Positions 15,187 through 23,289 of a stretch of 35,633 nucleotides of DNA are shown here, one piece after another. Under the pieces are notes generated by a model. It ran no database searches and was not told the DNA's origin. It saw only the letters and a list, made by a program, of their open reading frames with translations. This stretch comes from Candidatus Aquivivens invisus (GTDB lineage Bacteria; Omnitrophota; Gorgyraeia; Aquiviventales; Aquiviventaceae). The position numbers and the translations under genes were made by a program. The first letter of the stretch is position 1. Every line of letters starts with the position of its first letter. The stretch lies in NCBI GenBank assembly GCA_001804415.1, contig MHGA01000022.1:1-35633 (forward strand), given 5' to 3'.

Positions 15187-17426
15187 CCTGAGTGCGGAAT
15201 GCGGAGTGCGGAGTGCGGAGTGAAAGACAAGGCGGAGGCTACGAGAAGGAGCAGCCCGCTGGCAATGGCGAGGGTGGGGAGGAAGCCGATCAGGGGCACG
15301 AGGACGGCGCTGGTCACCAGCGCCCCGCACGCGGCCCCCCACAGATCCGCCGCATAGAGGGTGCCGGCGATCGAGGCGGGATCCGACGCGGGTGCAAGCC
15401 TCCCGGCCAGAGGAAACGCGTAGCCGAGCCACGCCCCGGTCAGCAGGAGCCATGCGCCGAACAGCAGCACGGCAGACACTCGCAGAGACAGATGTTGGGC
15501 GACGGGAAGAAACAGCGCCAACGCAACGCCTTCAAGGGCGGCGGCCATCAGGACGCCGCGCAGGCGTCTGGCTGCGGCATCCGGCGACGCGGTGGAGAGC
15601 CGCTGCGACGCGCCCCAACTGCCGAGGGCGAGCCCCAGCATGAAGGCGGCGAAGAGGCTGCCGAGCTGCCAATAGAGGTAGCCATGGAGAGACTGAAACG
15701 CGAGCAGGATGATCGTCTCATACGCCATGCCGGCCGCACCGAGCGCAAAGACCGCCGAAGCGCCGGGCCGGCTGGCGAGGAGCGCGCGTCGTCTCCACAG
15801 GAGGCGCGCGCCGAAGGCGAGCAGCGCGATGGCGACGAGCAGGCTGAGGAAATACATCGGCGAGACGAATTTCGAAATCCACACGCGCCACGCGTAGGCA
15901 TAGCAGACCGGCACAAAATCGCGGTTGAGGACGATGGCGCGGATCGACGAGAGGCGGTCCACGACCTCGATCCGTCGTGCCTGATCCAGCAGGATCGGGA
16001 AGGCGTGCGGGACGACCTCGCGCGTCGTCAGCCCTCGTTGCGCGTAGCGCGCAGCCAAGGTCTGCCAATCGAGCCACACGTCTTGGGTTCCCGCGAGGAG
16101 CAGCAGGGGATCGTTGCCGATGAGATTCACCGAGGGAAACGCCGCGCGCAGCGTCTGATAGAGCGAGGCGTTGAAGTACGCGGTTTCCGCCGACAGGTAA
16201 TTCTCCGACGAGGGGACGGTGAAGGCGAAGACGCCGCCCGGCGCCAGGCGACGGCGAATGAGCCGGAACGCTTCGAGGGTGTAGAGGCGGTTGACCTGCG
16301 CGTTGCGCGGCTCAGGCAAGCTCAACAAGATCACGTCATACGCCTGCGTCGTGGTCGACAGCCACCGGCGCCCGTCGACATGCCGCAGGCGCACGCGCGG
16401 ATCATCCAGCGCGGCGCGGTCCGAGGACGAGAGCGCGGGTCTGATCATCCGGATGAACGCCGGGTCCAGCTCGACGTAGTCGATCTGTTCGACGGGATGT
16501 TTGAGCAGCTCGGCAAGCGTCCCGGTCGCCCCGCCGCCGATGAGGAGGATGCGACGGGGAGCCGGATGCGCGAGGAGCGGCCAGTGCGCGAGCGCCTCGT
16601 AGGCCGAGGGGTCCGGGAAATGCGCGCTGATGAGGCCGTTGTCAAACACGCTGACGAGGCTGCCGGTTTTGGCCAGCGCCAGGTGGCTGTAGCGCGTGGT
16701 GCGTTCGGCCAGCAAGGAATAGCCGCGCCACTGCAGCGTTCGTGTCAGGCGGGGAAGCGGCGAGAGGGCGAAAGCGAGGCTGACGCCGAGGCTCAGGATG
16801 GACACGGCGATGGTGCGACGCGTCTTGACGGCGCACGCGATCGCGGTAATCGCGAGAGCCACCAGCACGAGGATGCGCTCCGGCGCGGCGCGTCCGGCGA
16901 GCACCAACGAGTAGAAGAGCCCTCCGACGGCGGTGCCGAGTGCGTCCCACAGGTAGGCCTGTCCAAGGCTCCAGGCGGATCGGGCGCGGCACCACGCGTA
17001 GCCGAGGCCAAACAGCGCGCCCATAACGAGGCCCGCGGGGATGAGCAGCGTGATGGTGAGGAGCAGCGACGGCAGCAATCCCGCCGTCATCCCGACGCCG
17101 AACAATCCCTTGCTCACCCGGATGAGGATGACGTTGAGGATGACCAACGGCATCGCGAGGGACAGGACCGTTGCGAATCGATCCACCGGCGCCCGTCGCG
17201 CCAGCCAACTGCCGAGACCCACCCACGTCATCCAGGCGGCCAGGGAACAGCCAAGGAACAATTCATGCCCGGCGACCAGCAGCAGAAGCTCCTGGAGGCA
17301 GAGCAACTGCGCGATGAGGGCGATGGCCCCATAGAGGAAGAAGCCGATGGCGCAATCGCGTGAGGAAAGGATCGTCGGATGATCCCACGCCCCGCTGGCT
17401 GGCCGAAGGCCGGTCGCTGTCATCAT
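15183..17426 (-). CDS. Membrane spermidine-synthase-like protein
   Basis: 747 residues: N-terminal membrane segments to about residue 235, a central Rossmann methyltransferase-like domain, then more membrane segments to the end. The middle shows ILLIGGGATGTLAELL, YVELDPAFIRM, RHVDGRRWL and YDVILLSLPEPRNAQVNRLYT, the spermidine synthase pattern; the acidic motif LPEP replaces the usual active-site DxxDP-like segment, so polyamine synthesis is not assured. Fused membrane/spermidine-synthase proteins are common, mostly uncharacterised. The N-terminus MMTATG is encoded inside a palindromic element, and no other standard start precedes the first helix. The C-terminus TPHSALRIPHSG is encoded by a heptanucleotide repeat. 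Both ends therefore look recently remodelled. Confidence 0.75.
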   Translation of the reverse strand: MMTATGLRPASGAWDHPTILSSRDCAIGFFLYGAIALIAQLLCLQELLLLVAGHELFLGCSLAAWMTWVGLGSWLARRAPVDRFATVLSLAMPLVILNVILIRVSKGLFGVGMTAGLLPSLLLTITLLIPAGLVMGALFGLGYAWCRARSAWSLGQAYLWDALGTAVGGLFYSLVLAGRAAPERILVLVALAITAIACAVKTRRTIAVSILSLGVSLAFALSPLPRLTRTLQWRGYSLLAERTTRYSHLALAKTGSLVSVFDNGLISAHFPDPSAYEALAHWPLLAHPAPRRILLIGGGATGTLAELLKHPVEQIDYVELDPAFIRMIRPALSSSDRAALDDPRVRLRHVDGRRWLSTTTQAYDVILLSLPEPRNAQVNRLYTLEAFRLIRRRLAPGGVFAFTVPSSENYLSAETAYFNASLYQTLRAAFPSVNLIGNDPLLLLAGTQDVWLDWQTLAARYAQRGLTTREVVPHAFPILLDQARRIEVVDRLSSIRAIVLNRDFVPVCYAYAWRVWISKFVSPMYFLSLLVAIALLAFGARLLWRRRALLASRPGASAVFALGAAGMAYETIILLAFQSLHGYLYWQLGSLFAAFMLGLALGSWGASQRLSTASPDAAARRLRGVLMAAALEGVALALFLPVAQHLSLRVSAVLLFGAWLLLTGAWLGYAFPLAGRLAPASDPASIAGTLYAADLWGAACGALVTSAVLVPLIGFLPTLAIASGLLLLVASALSFTPHSALRIPHSG
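15190..15224. repeat. Heptanucleotide tandem repeat (GAGTGCG)
   Basis: Five consecutive 7-bp units, GAGTGCG GAATGCG GAGTGCG GAGTGCG GAGTGAA. On the minus strand they encode the last residues of the spermidine-synthase-like protein. This resembles the short tandemly repeated heptamers known from cyanobacteria, and a second heptamer type occurs at 23124-23207. Confidence 0.8.
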
Positions 17427-17507
17427 CGCAGACCGCTCGTAACAGCGACCGTTTCGCCTTCAGAGGTGAAGACATCAGGGGGCGAAACCCAGCGGGGCGT
17501 GGGATGA
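17380..17507. repeat. Palindromic junction element between divergent genes
   Basis: The arms TCCCACGCCCCGCTGG (17383-17398) and CCAGCGGGGCGTGGGA (17489-17504) are perfect 16-bp inverted repeats. Inner hairpins are GGTCGCTGT/ACAGCGACC (17412-17450) and GTTTCGCC/GGCGAAAC (17451-17488); the latter and a GGCCGAAGGCC module also occur in the 25580 element. Direct TGA (extendable to ATGA) lies on both sides at 17379-17382 and 17504-17507. The right copy forms the start codon of the polyferredoxin gene, and the interior provides the start of the minus-strand gene. Confidence 0.85.
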
Positions 17508-18631
17508 AGCTCCATCAGGCCGCGCTTCCGACGAGGACCAGCGTCGTCCTCGCCACGGTGCTGTTTCTGGCGCTGGTGGGATTGACCGCCGGCGCGGCGA
17601 ACGGCGAGCGGCTCATTGCGAGGATCGTCTGGGCGGGGATGATCGCGGTCATGGCCGGTCGCGTGTTCGTCACCGGGCGGATCAGCCGATGGCGTTCGGT
17701 GTTCTTCATTATCCTCGCGTGGGCGTTCATCGTCCAGTTCAAAGCGACCCTCATCGGCCTGACTGGATCGGCGTTTATCACGCCGGACATCCAGGAGGTC
17801 CCCTACTGCCATATCGCCATCGCCTCGTCGTTCCTCAATCATCTCTACCAGCAGTACCTCGCGTTCATGAGCGGAGCCTGGCGCCAGTGGTCGCCGCTGA
17901 CCTGGGGGGTGGTGTGGTTAGGCGTCACGCTGGTGCTGGGTCAGGCGTGGTGCTCGTGGGCCTGTTTCTACGGGGGGCTGGACAACGGGTTTGCGCTCCT
18001 GCGCCGCAAGCCGCTGGTGAAATGGGTGTGGCTGCCCAAAGGGGTGCGCGATCTGCCGGCGGCGATCCTCATCGCGATGCTGCTGCTCTCGCTCGTCACC
18101 CTGAAGCCGATCTTCTGCCTGTGGGTGTGCCCGCTGAAGCTCGGCACCGGATTCCTTGAGCCGGATCAGCTCACGCGCAAGCTCCAGCTCCTCAGCTTCG
18201 CGACGATCGGCATCGTCTTTCTGGTGGTCTTGCCGTGGCTGACCAAGAAGCGCGCCTTCTGCGGCCTCATCTGTCCCTTCGGGGCGTGGCAGGCGTTCGT
18301 CGGGCGACTCAACCCCTATCGTGTCCAGATTCAGCCGGATCGGTGTACGCAATGCCAGCGGTGCATCGTCGTCTGTCCCACGTTTGCCATCGAACGAGAA
18401 GGGTTGAAACAGCACCGGGTGCTGCCGTACTGCAACCGCTGCGGGGAATGCATGGATGCCTGCCCGACCGACGCGATCGGCTATTCGCTGGTCGGGAAAC
18501 CGTTCGCCTCGCTTCCGCCAAAAACCGCGCGCATCGCGTTTCTGCTCTCCGCCTGGCTGATCGGTGGGGCGGTGTCGATGTGGTTTGTCCCCGAGGTGAT
18601 GGTGAAACTGTGGCGCTGGGTGGCGGGATGA
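17504..18631 (+). CDS. NapH-like membrane polyferredoxin
   Basis: 375 residues with about five membrane helices and cysteine motifs on both sides: WCSWACFYGG, FCLWVCPLK, FCGLICPFG, then two [4Fe-4S] ferredoxin motifs CTQCQRCIVVCP and CNRCGECMDACPTDAIGY. The family (NapH, MauN, CcoG and YccM relatives) moves electrons between quinol and periplasmic or cytoplasmic acceptors; the acceptor here is unknown. The gene runs into the TauE-like gene, which may share a redox or metal-handling task. The start at 17504 is formed by the end of a palindromic element (GGGATGA). A 48-codon upstream extension would translate the palindrome and is rejected. Confidence 0.82.
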   Translation: MKLHQAALPTRTSVVLATVLFLALVGLTAGAANGERLIARIVWAGMIAVMAGRVFVTGRISRWRSVFFIILAWAFIVQFKATLIGLTGSAFITPDIQEVPYCHIAIASSFLNHLYQQYLAFMSGAWRQWSPLTWGVVWLGVTLVLGQAWCSWACFYGGLDNGFALLRRKPLVKWVWLPKGVRDLPAAILIAMLLLSLVTLKPIFCLWVCPLKLGTGFLEPDQLTRKLQLLSFATIGIVFLVVLPWLTKKRAFCGLICPFGAWQAFVGRLNPYRVQIQPDRCTQCQRCIVVCPTFAIEREGLKQHRVLPYCNRCGECMDACPTDAIGYSLVGKPFASLPPKTARIAFLLSAWLIGGAVSMWFVPEVMVKLWRWVAG

Positions 18632-18686
18632 CCCATTCGACGCACTTCGTTTGCTCAGGGTCATGGTGAGCGAAGTCGAACCATGA
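18628..18686. repeat. TTCGAC...GTCGAA palindrome at a gene junction
   Basis: A 51-bp insert with arms TTCGACgcaCTTCGtttGCTCA (18636-18657) and TGAGCGAAGTCGAA (18667-18680), the left arm interrupted by two triplets. It belongs to the TTCGACTTCGCTCA...TGAGCGAAGTCGAA type of palindrome that recurs in many environmental bacterial genomes, and is unlike the TCCC-armed elements. ATGA occurs directly on both sides (18628-18631 and 18683-18686): the first holds the stop of the polyferredoxin gene, the second the start of the TauE-like gene. Confidence 0.8.
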
Positions 18687-19294
18687 TTCGCATTCTCCTT
18701 GAAGGGTGGCTTCTTGGACTCTCGACCGGGCCGTACTGCCTGGGTGCGTGCGCGCCGTTTCTGGTTCCGTTCCTGCTGGCGGAAGGCGCCGGGACGTTGC
18801 GGCGCAACGTCGCCCTCGTGTCGGAATTCCTCCTCGGCCGCCTTGTGGCGTACCTCGCCTTCGGAGCCGCCGTGGGATGGGTCGGCGAGACCCTCAAGCC
18901 GCATCTCAGTCAGCATCTGGCGAGCGCGGCCCTCGTCGTGACCTCCGCGGTGATGATCCTCTACGCCGTGGTGAAAGGTCTACCCCAGTGGAAGCTCTGC
19001 GCCCTCACGGCCCGGCGACTGCCGATGCGGCGCGTGCCGTTTCTCCTCGGGGTGCTGATCGGCATCAATGTCTGCCCGCCGTTTCTCGTGGCGATGGCGC
19101 GGATCATCCAGTTGGGCGGGGCGGCCACCGGCGCCGTCTTTTTCCTGGGGTTCTTCGCCGGCACGACGCTCTTGACCGTCCCGCTGCTGGTGGTCAGCCC
19201 CTTCACCCGCAGCCAGCGTGCGCAGCGCATCGGCACGCTGGCCGCCATCCTCATCGGTGCCTGGTTCCTCCTCACCGCCTGGCTCGGCCGCTAA
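18683..19294 (+). CDS. TauE/SafE- or CcdA-like six-helix membrane protein
   Basis: 203 residues, six likely membrane helices in two halves. The first half has GPYCLGACAPF and the second GINVCPPF, a pair of proline-flanked cysteine sites as in the sulfite exporter TauE/SafE-like and CcdA/DsbD transmembrane families, which carry reducing equivalents or help metal transfer. Given the NapH-like gene before it and the cytochrome c maturation genes after it, a thiol-redox or copper/haem-related role is plausible but unproven. The stop is followed by 106 bp holding the ResB promoter region. Confidence 0.72.
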   Translation: MIRILLEGWLLGLSTGPYCLGACAPFLVPFLLAEGAGTLRRNVALVSEFLLGRLVAYLAFGAAVGWVGETLKPHLSQHLASAALVVTSAVMILYAVVKGLPQWKLCALTARRLPMRRVPFLLGVLIGINVCPPFLVAMARIIQLGGAATGAVFFLGFFAGTTLLTVPLLVVSPFTRSQRAQRIGTLAAILIGAWFLLTAWLGR

Positions 19295-19319
19295 CCTCAG
19301 TCCGTTCAAACTGATCTCA

Positions 19320-19333
19320 ATGACCGACGTCAT
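19320..19333. promoter_or_regulatory. CRP/FNR-like dyad and -10 upstream of resB
   Basis: ATGAC-CGAC-GTCAT is a perfect 5-4-5 dyad. TATCAT at 19355-19360 is a good -10, giving a start near 19367 and a dyad centre near -40.5. The 11-mer GCTATCATGCC that includes this -10 is repeated at 19395-19405 over the ResB start codon. Confidence 0.68.
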
Positions 19334-19400
19334 AGAGCGATCGCCCGCTCCCGCTATCATGCCAGAAACGCCCTACCGTTGAGACAGGTGACGTGCTATC

Positions 19401-21224
19401 ATGCCCACGATGAAATCGCCGCTGCTTCGGTTCTTCGGTTCGCTGCAGATGGCGGTGGCGCTGCTGATCGCCATCGCCATCGTGCTCGCGTGGGGGACGA
19501 TCTACGAGACGTCGTTCGGCACCGCCGCGGTGCAACGCTTCGTGTATCGCTCGTGGTGGTTCCAGGGGCTGCTGGGATTTCTGGCCGTCAATCTGGCGAT
19601 CGCGGCGTGGCAGCGATATCCGTGGAAGCGCGGGCATCTGCCCTTTGTCCTGGCCCACCTTGGCATCATCCTCATCCTCCTCGGCGGGATCATCGGGGGT
19701 CGATGGGGGATCGAGGGGCAGCTCATCATCCCTGAAGGCCAATCCGAGCGCCTGCTCCAGCTGCCCACCAACGTCCTGGTGATTCACCAGCCCAATCCCG
19801 GCGCGCACGTCGAAATCCCCACGGCGTTTGAGACCGCCGCGTGGGTGCACGAGCCGAAGGCGCAGTGGCGCGTGCCCATCGCCGGACGGTCGATCGTGTT
19901 GACCGTCGACCGCTACTATCCCGACGCCGTCGCCACGGAAGAGATCCGCGACGATCATCCAACCGAATCGCCGGCGATCCACCTCGCCATCCGCCATGAC
20001 GCCTCCGTCGATCCTCACGGGGGACTCGGTCCTGAGCCGGAGCCGGGGGCCGGACAGGAGCAGCGCCTGTGGTTGTTCGCGCGCGATCCGGAGCGCTTCG
20101 GCATCCGCTGGGGGCAGGCGCATCTGCTCTTCCTGGAGCCTGAGACCCCTGCGCAGCTTCAGCAACTGCTGGGCCAGGAGAAGCCTTCCGCCCATCCACG
20201 CGGTGTGGTCTCGGTGCGCTTGGCCGGCGAGACGCGGGAGCGCGAGATTCCCGTGCCGGAGCAGATGGATCGTCCGATCGCCCTGGAGGGCACCGCGTAT
20301 ACCCTCACCTTCAAGGACTACTTTCCGGATTTCGCGCTGACGGAGGAAGGACCAGCCAGCCGCTCAGACCAGCCCGACAACCCGGCGGTGGCCTTGCTCC
20401 TGAGCGGGCCGGAGGGGGCCGATGCGCACCTGCTCTTCGCGCTGCATCCGGATTTTCCGAGGCTGCATGGGCAGCGCCACACGATCGACGCCCAAGTCCG
20501 CTACACCCACGGCGCCGGCGGGGCGCTTCCACCGGAGAGCTTCGCGTTCGTCCGTCGAGAACGTGGCGCCCTGGCGCTCGTTCTGATCGGATCCGGCGGG
20601 CAGCGGGAGGTCGTGGACCCGGCCAATCTGAACACGCGCTACCGCCATCCTTGGATGCCCTACGAGGTAGAAGTGACCGATGCCTACGCGCACGCGCGGG
20701 TGATCACCCACTTCACCAACCGCGGCAACGAGGTGCGCGGCGAAGCGCTGCATCTCATCGCGCAGGAGGCCGACGCGACGGCCGAGGGCTGGGTAGGACG
20801 CGGGGGCGAGATCACGCTGCCCCTCGGCGCGGAGCCCATTACGGTCGCCTACCGGCCGGCGCAGCGGGAGCTGCCGGTGACCATCAAGGCGCTCGACTTC
20901 CGCAAGATCGACTACCCCGGCACGCAGATGGCCGCGGGGTTTGAGTGCGACGTCGAGATGACCGACTCAACGCGCGGATTGCTGCTCATCCGCAAGATCA
21001 GCATGAACAACCCGCTGCGCTACCGGGGGTACAGCTTCTTTCAGTCGAGCTACATCCCCGGCGAGGTGGAGACAACGGTGCTGTCGGTGCGCAGCGACCC
21101 CGGCACCCCGCTCGTCTACGCGGGATTTATCATCATCATCGGCGGTGTCGTGGGGATGTTTGTCACCAGGTCCCGCGCCACGCGATCACAGGGATCCAGG
21201 CGACGAAAGGGCGCACGCGCATGA
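19401..21224 (+). CDS. resB: ResB-like cytochrome c biogenesis protein
   Basis: 607 residues. Three N-terminal helices (about 15-30, 52-67, 77-95) and one near the C-terminus surround a large periplasmic domain, the ResB/Ccs1 plan. Late motifs IDYPGTQMAAGFECDVEM and NNPLRYRGYSFFQSSY match the family. With CcsA it forms the System II complex that delivers haem and joins it to CXXCH motifs outside the membrane, as required by the NxrC-like protein in this window. AGGTG (19386-19390) precedes ATG 19401; ATG 19410 is an alternative. Stop and next start overlap as ATGA. Confidence 0.9.
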   Translation: MPTMKSPLLRFFGSLQMAVALLIAIAIVLAWGTIYETSFGTAAVQRFVYRSWWFQGLLGFLAVNLAIAAWQRYPWKRGHLPFVLAHLGIILILLGGIIGGRWGIEGQLIIPEGQSERLLQLPTNVLVIHQPNPGAHVEIPTAFETAAWVHEPKAQWRVPIAGRSIVLTVDRYYPDAVATEEIRDDHPTESPAIHLAIRHDASVDPHGGLGPEPEPGAGQEQRLWLFARDPERFGIRWGQAHLLFLEPETPAQLQQLLGQEKPSAHPRGVVSVRLAGETREREIPVPEQMDRPIALEGTAYTLTFKDYFPDFALTEEGPASRSDQPDNPAVALLLSGPEGADAHLLFALHPDFPRLHGQRHTIDAQVRYTHGAGGALPPESFAFVRRERGALALVLIGSGGQREVVDPANLNTRYRHPWMPYEVEVTDAYAHARVITHFTNRGNEVRGEALHLIAQEADATAEGWVGRGGEITLPLGAEPITVAYRPAQRELPVTIKALDFRKIDYPGTQMAAGFECDVEMTDSTRGLLLIRKISMNNPLRYRGYSFFQSSYIPGEVETTVLSVRSDPGTPLVYAGFIIIIGGVVGMFVTRSRATRSQGSRRRKGARA

Positions 21225-22897
21225 GACGTCAGCTCGTCGGTTGGTCAACGCACCTGGCGCTGGGCGCTGCCGTCATGCTGCTGTGGCCGAGCCACGCGGC
21301 GGCCGCGGACTCCTCCGCCACGCCGCGGCCGCGCGTGTCGCAGCGGACGCTGGAGGGCCTGCGCGTGCTCCCGATTCAACATAACGGCCGGCACAAGCCA
21401 TTCGACAGCTTCGCACGGGAAACGCTCAACCACATCACCGGATCCCCGACCCTCAACGGCGAGGATCCTGTCCTCACCGTGCTGTCCATCCTGGCGTATC
21501 CGGAGGAGTGGCAGCCGCGGCCGCTCATCGCCGTCCCGTTTCGTCCGTTGCGCGAAGCGCTGGGGATGAGTCCCAAGACGCCCCACGTCTCGCACGAAGA
21601 GCTGGTGACGACGAGACGGTTGATGAGGATGCTCCCCGCCATCGTCGAGAAACAGCAGCACGATGAGAAATTGACGATGCTCGAGCAGGAGGCATTGGAT
21701 GGCTTCGACCGGTTCGTCGCCTTCAGCAACGTCGTCGAGCATCGGCTGGAGCTGGTGCCCTCGCCCCCAGCCGGCGATGCCAGCTGGCGTCCGATCCAAC
21801 AGCCGGACGGCTACCCGGCGGCCACGCAGGCCGGGATCACGACGGCGTGGACCGCCTGGATCATGGCGCTGCGGGACGGCCAGCCGGAGGCGATCGACCT
21901 GACGAGCGGACAATTGAGGCAGACGCTAGCGCGCCTCAACCCCTCGGCCTATCCGCCGGCGTGGCGGTTGCGCCTCGAAGTGTTCTACAACCGTGCGGCG
22001 CCGTTTCGAGTAACTCGCAGTCTCTACGCCGTCGCCGCAATCGGGCTGTTGATCAGCCTGGCATCCGGCGTCCGGTGGGCCTCCGGCGTGGGGATGGCGG
22101 CGTGTGGCCTCGGGGCCGCGCTGCATGCCGCGGGCATCCTGATGCGCGTCATGATTGGGGGCCGTCCACCGGTTTCGAATTTTTACGAGACGATGCTGTG
22201 GCTGCCGTTCGTCGCGGTGCTCCTCGCGCTCATCTTTGAGCGCATCTACCGCGCCCGATACTTCGGACTTGCCGCCAGCCTGCTGTCGGCCATCGCCTTG
22301 ACGCTGGCGGACTACGTGCCGCTGGATTCGAGTATTGCGCCCGTTGTGGCGGTGCTGCGCAGCAACCTGTGGCTGACGATCCACGTGCTGACGATCGTCG
22401 CCAGCTACGGCGCGCTGGCGCTGGCGACGGTGTTGGCGCATGTCTACGGCTGGATGACGTTGAGAGGTCGAGACGCCAACAACGCGCTGGTCTCGCTCGA
22501 TCTGTTTTTGTACCGCACGATCCAGGTCGGGGTGGTGCTGCTGGCGGCGGGGGTCATGCTGGGCGCGGTGTGGGCCAACGCGTCGTGGGGGCGCTACTGG
22601 GGCTGGGATCCGAAAGAAACCTGGGCGCTGATCACCCTGTTGTGGTTCCTGGCGATTCTCCACGGCCGGTTCGCCGGCTGGCTGAAGGGCGCGGGGGTGG
22701 CCCTGGCGACGATCGGTGGATTTCTCCTGCTGTTGATGACGTACTACGGCGTCAGCTTCTACCTCGTGGGCTTGCACAGTTATGCCGGCGGGCATGCCAA
22801 GCCGCTTCCCCCGTTGCTCCTCGCGTATCTCGTGGGTGAGTTCGCCTTCATGCTCGCCGTCGGTCTCTCTCCCCGTTCCCGCCTCCGCCACTCGTAA
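21221..22897 (+). CDS. ccsA: CcsA/ResC cytochrome c maturation (haem handling) protein
   Basis: 558 residues. A signal-like helix and a soluble region of about 260 residues come first, followed by some eight membrane helices with the haem-binding WWD motif WGRYWGWDPKETW and histidines placed as in CcsA (ILMRVMIGGRPPVSNFYE, LWLTIHVLTIVASYG, FYLVGLHSYAGG). The long N-terminal soluble region is typical of the longer ResC-type proteins fused to or paired with ResB. The enzyme presents haem at the outer face for attachment to apocytochrome c. Confidence 0.9.
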   Translation: MRRQLVGWSTHLALGAAVMLLWPSHAAAADSSATPRPRVSQRTLEGLRVLPIQHNGRHKPFDSFARETLNHITGSPTLNGEDPVLTVLSILAYPEEWQPRPLIAVPFRPLREALGMSPKTPHVSHEELVTTRRLMRMLPAIVEKQQHDEKLTMLEQEALDGFDRFVAFSNVVEHRLELVPSPPAGDASWRPIQQPDGYPAATQAGITTAWTAWIMALRDGQPEAIDLTSGQLRQTLARLNPSAYPPAWRLRLEVFYNRAAPFRVTRSLYAVAAIGLLISLASGVRWASGVGMAACGLGAALHAAGILMRVMIGGRPPVSNFYETMLWLPFVAVLLALIFERIYRARYFGLAASLLSAIALTLADYVPLDSSIAPVVAVLRSNLWLTIHVLTIVASYGALALATVLAHVYGWMTLRGRDANNALVSLDLFLYRTIQVGVVLLAAGVMLGAVWANASWGRYWGWDPKETWALITLLWFLAILHGRFAGWLKGAGVALATIGGFLLLLMTYYGVSFYLVGLHSYAGGHAKPLPPLLLAYLVGEFAFMLAVGLSPRSRLRHS

Positions 22898-22988
22898 TCC
22901 TTCCTCGTTGACCTGCCATCCGCCTGGCCTGCCGCCTCGTGGGATTTTCTTCAGCCCAACTCGTTGCTTGCACCCGTCACTTGTCACT

Positions 22989-23119
22989 CTGTCGAAAAGC
23001 CCTGGGGCAGCAGGGCCTGCCGCTGCGCCCTCCCCACCGTTTTGCTTCGCAAAACGAAGCAGTGGGGACGGCGGGGGCCTCGGCTCCGCGTCACCCGCTG
23101 CCTGGGGGCTTTTCGACAG
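22989..23119. repeat. Composite palindromic repeat, copy B core
   Basis: A 131-bp palindrome from CTGTCGAAAAGCC to GGCTTTTCGACAG with the central stem GTTTTGCTTCGCAAAAC. It is the inverted counterpart of copy A (3521-3688). The heptad array at 23124-23207 continues from it. The 392-bp gap 22898-23289 holds only this element, the heptads, a regulatory dyad and a ribosome-binding site; bases 22898-22974 show nothing assignable. Confidence 0.8.
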
Positions 23120-23123
23120 AGCC

Positions 23124-23207
23124 ACTTGTCCCTTGTCTCTTGTCGCTTGTCACTTGTCACTTGTCCCTTGTCGCTTGTCCCTTGTTGCTTAGTGCTTAGT
23201 GCTTGTC
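23124..23207. repeat. Heptanucleotide array (NCTTGTC), 12 units
   Basis: Twelve contiguous 7-bp units, mostly NCTTGTC with N variable, two of them GCTTAGT. The same units, in the opposite orientation and order, flank copy A at 3493-3516, so the array belongs to the composite repeat. It ends four bases before a CRP/FNR-like dyad. Confidence 0.85.
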
Positions 23208-23210
23208 AAC

Positions 23211-23224
23211 ATGACCTCGGTCAT
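23211..23224. promoter_or_regulatory. CRP/FNR-like dyad upstream of the feo cluster
   Basis: ATGAC-CTCG-GTCAT is a perfect dyad. The best -10 candidates, CACCAT (23248-23253) or CATATC (23251-23256), put the dyad centre at about -42 to -45, so the promoter assignment is weaker than at resB. Confidence 0.58.
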
Positions 23225-23289
23225 GGAACGTGCTCCATGGGAACGGTCACCATATCAGTGGGCCGCGATATCGGAGGGAGGAGCGTGCC

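Noticed and set aside
15192-17363. Open frame of 723 codons on the + strand opposite the spermidine-synthase-like gene
   Set aside because: Highly charged, repetitive Arg/Glu/Gln composition, no recognisable domain; the minus strand has clear membrane and Rossmann motifs.
19353-19405. Duplicated GCTATCATGCC as a transposon target duplication
   Set aside because: The 31 bp between the copies has no inverted ends; the repeat may be chance or a second promoter-like copy.
23124-23207. CRISPR array
   Set aside because: Units are contiguous 7-mers without spacers.
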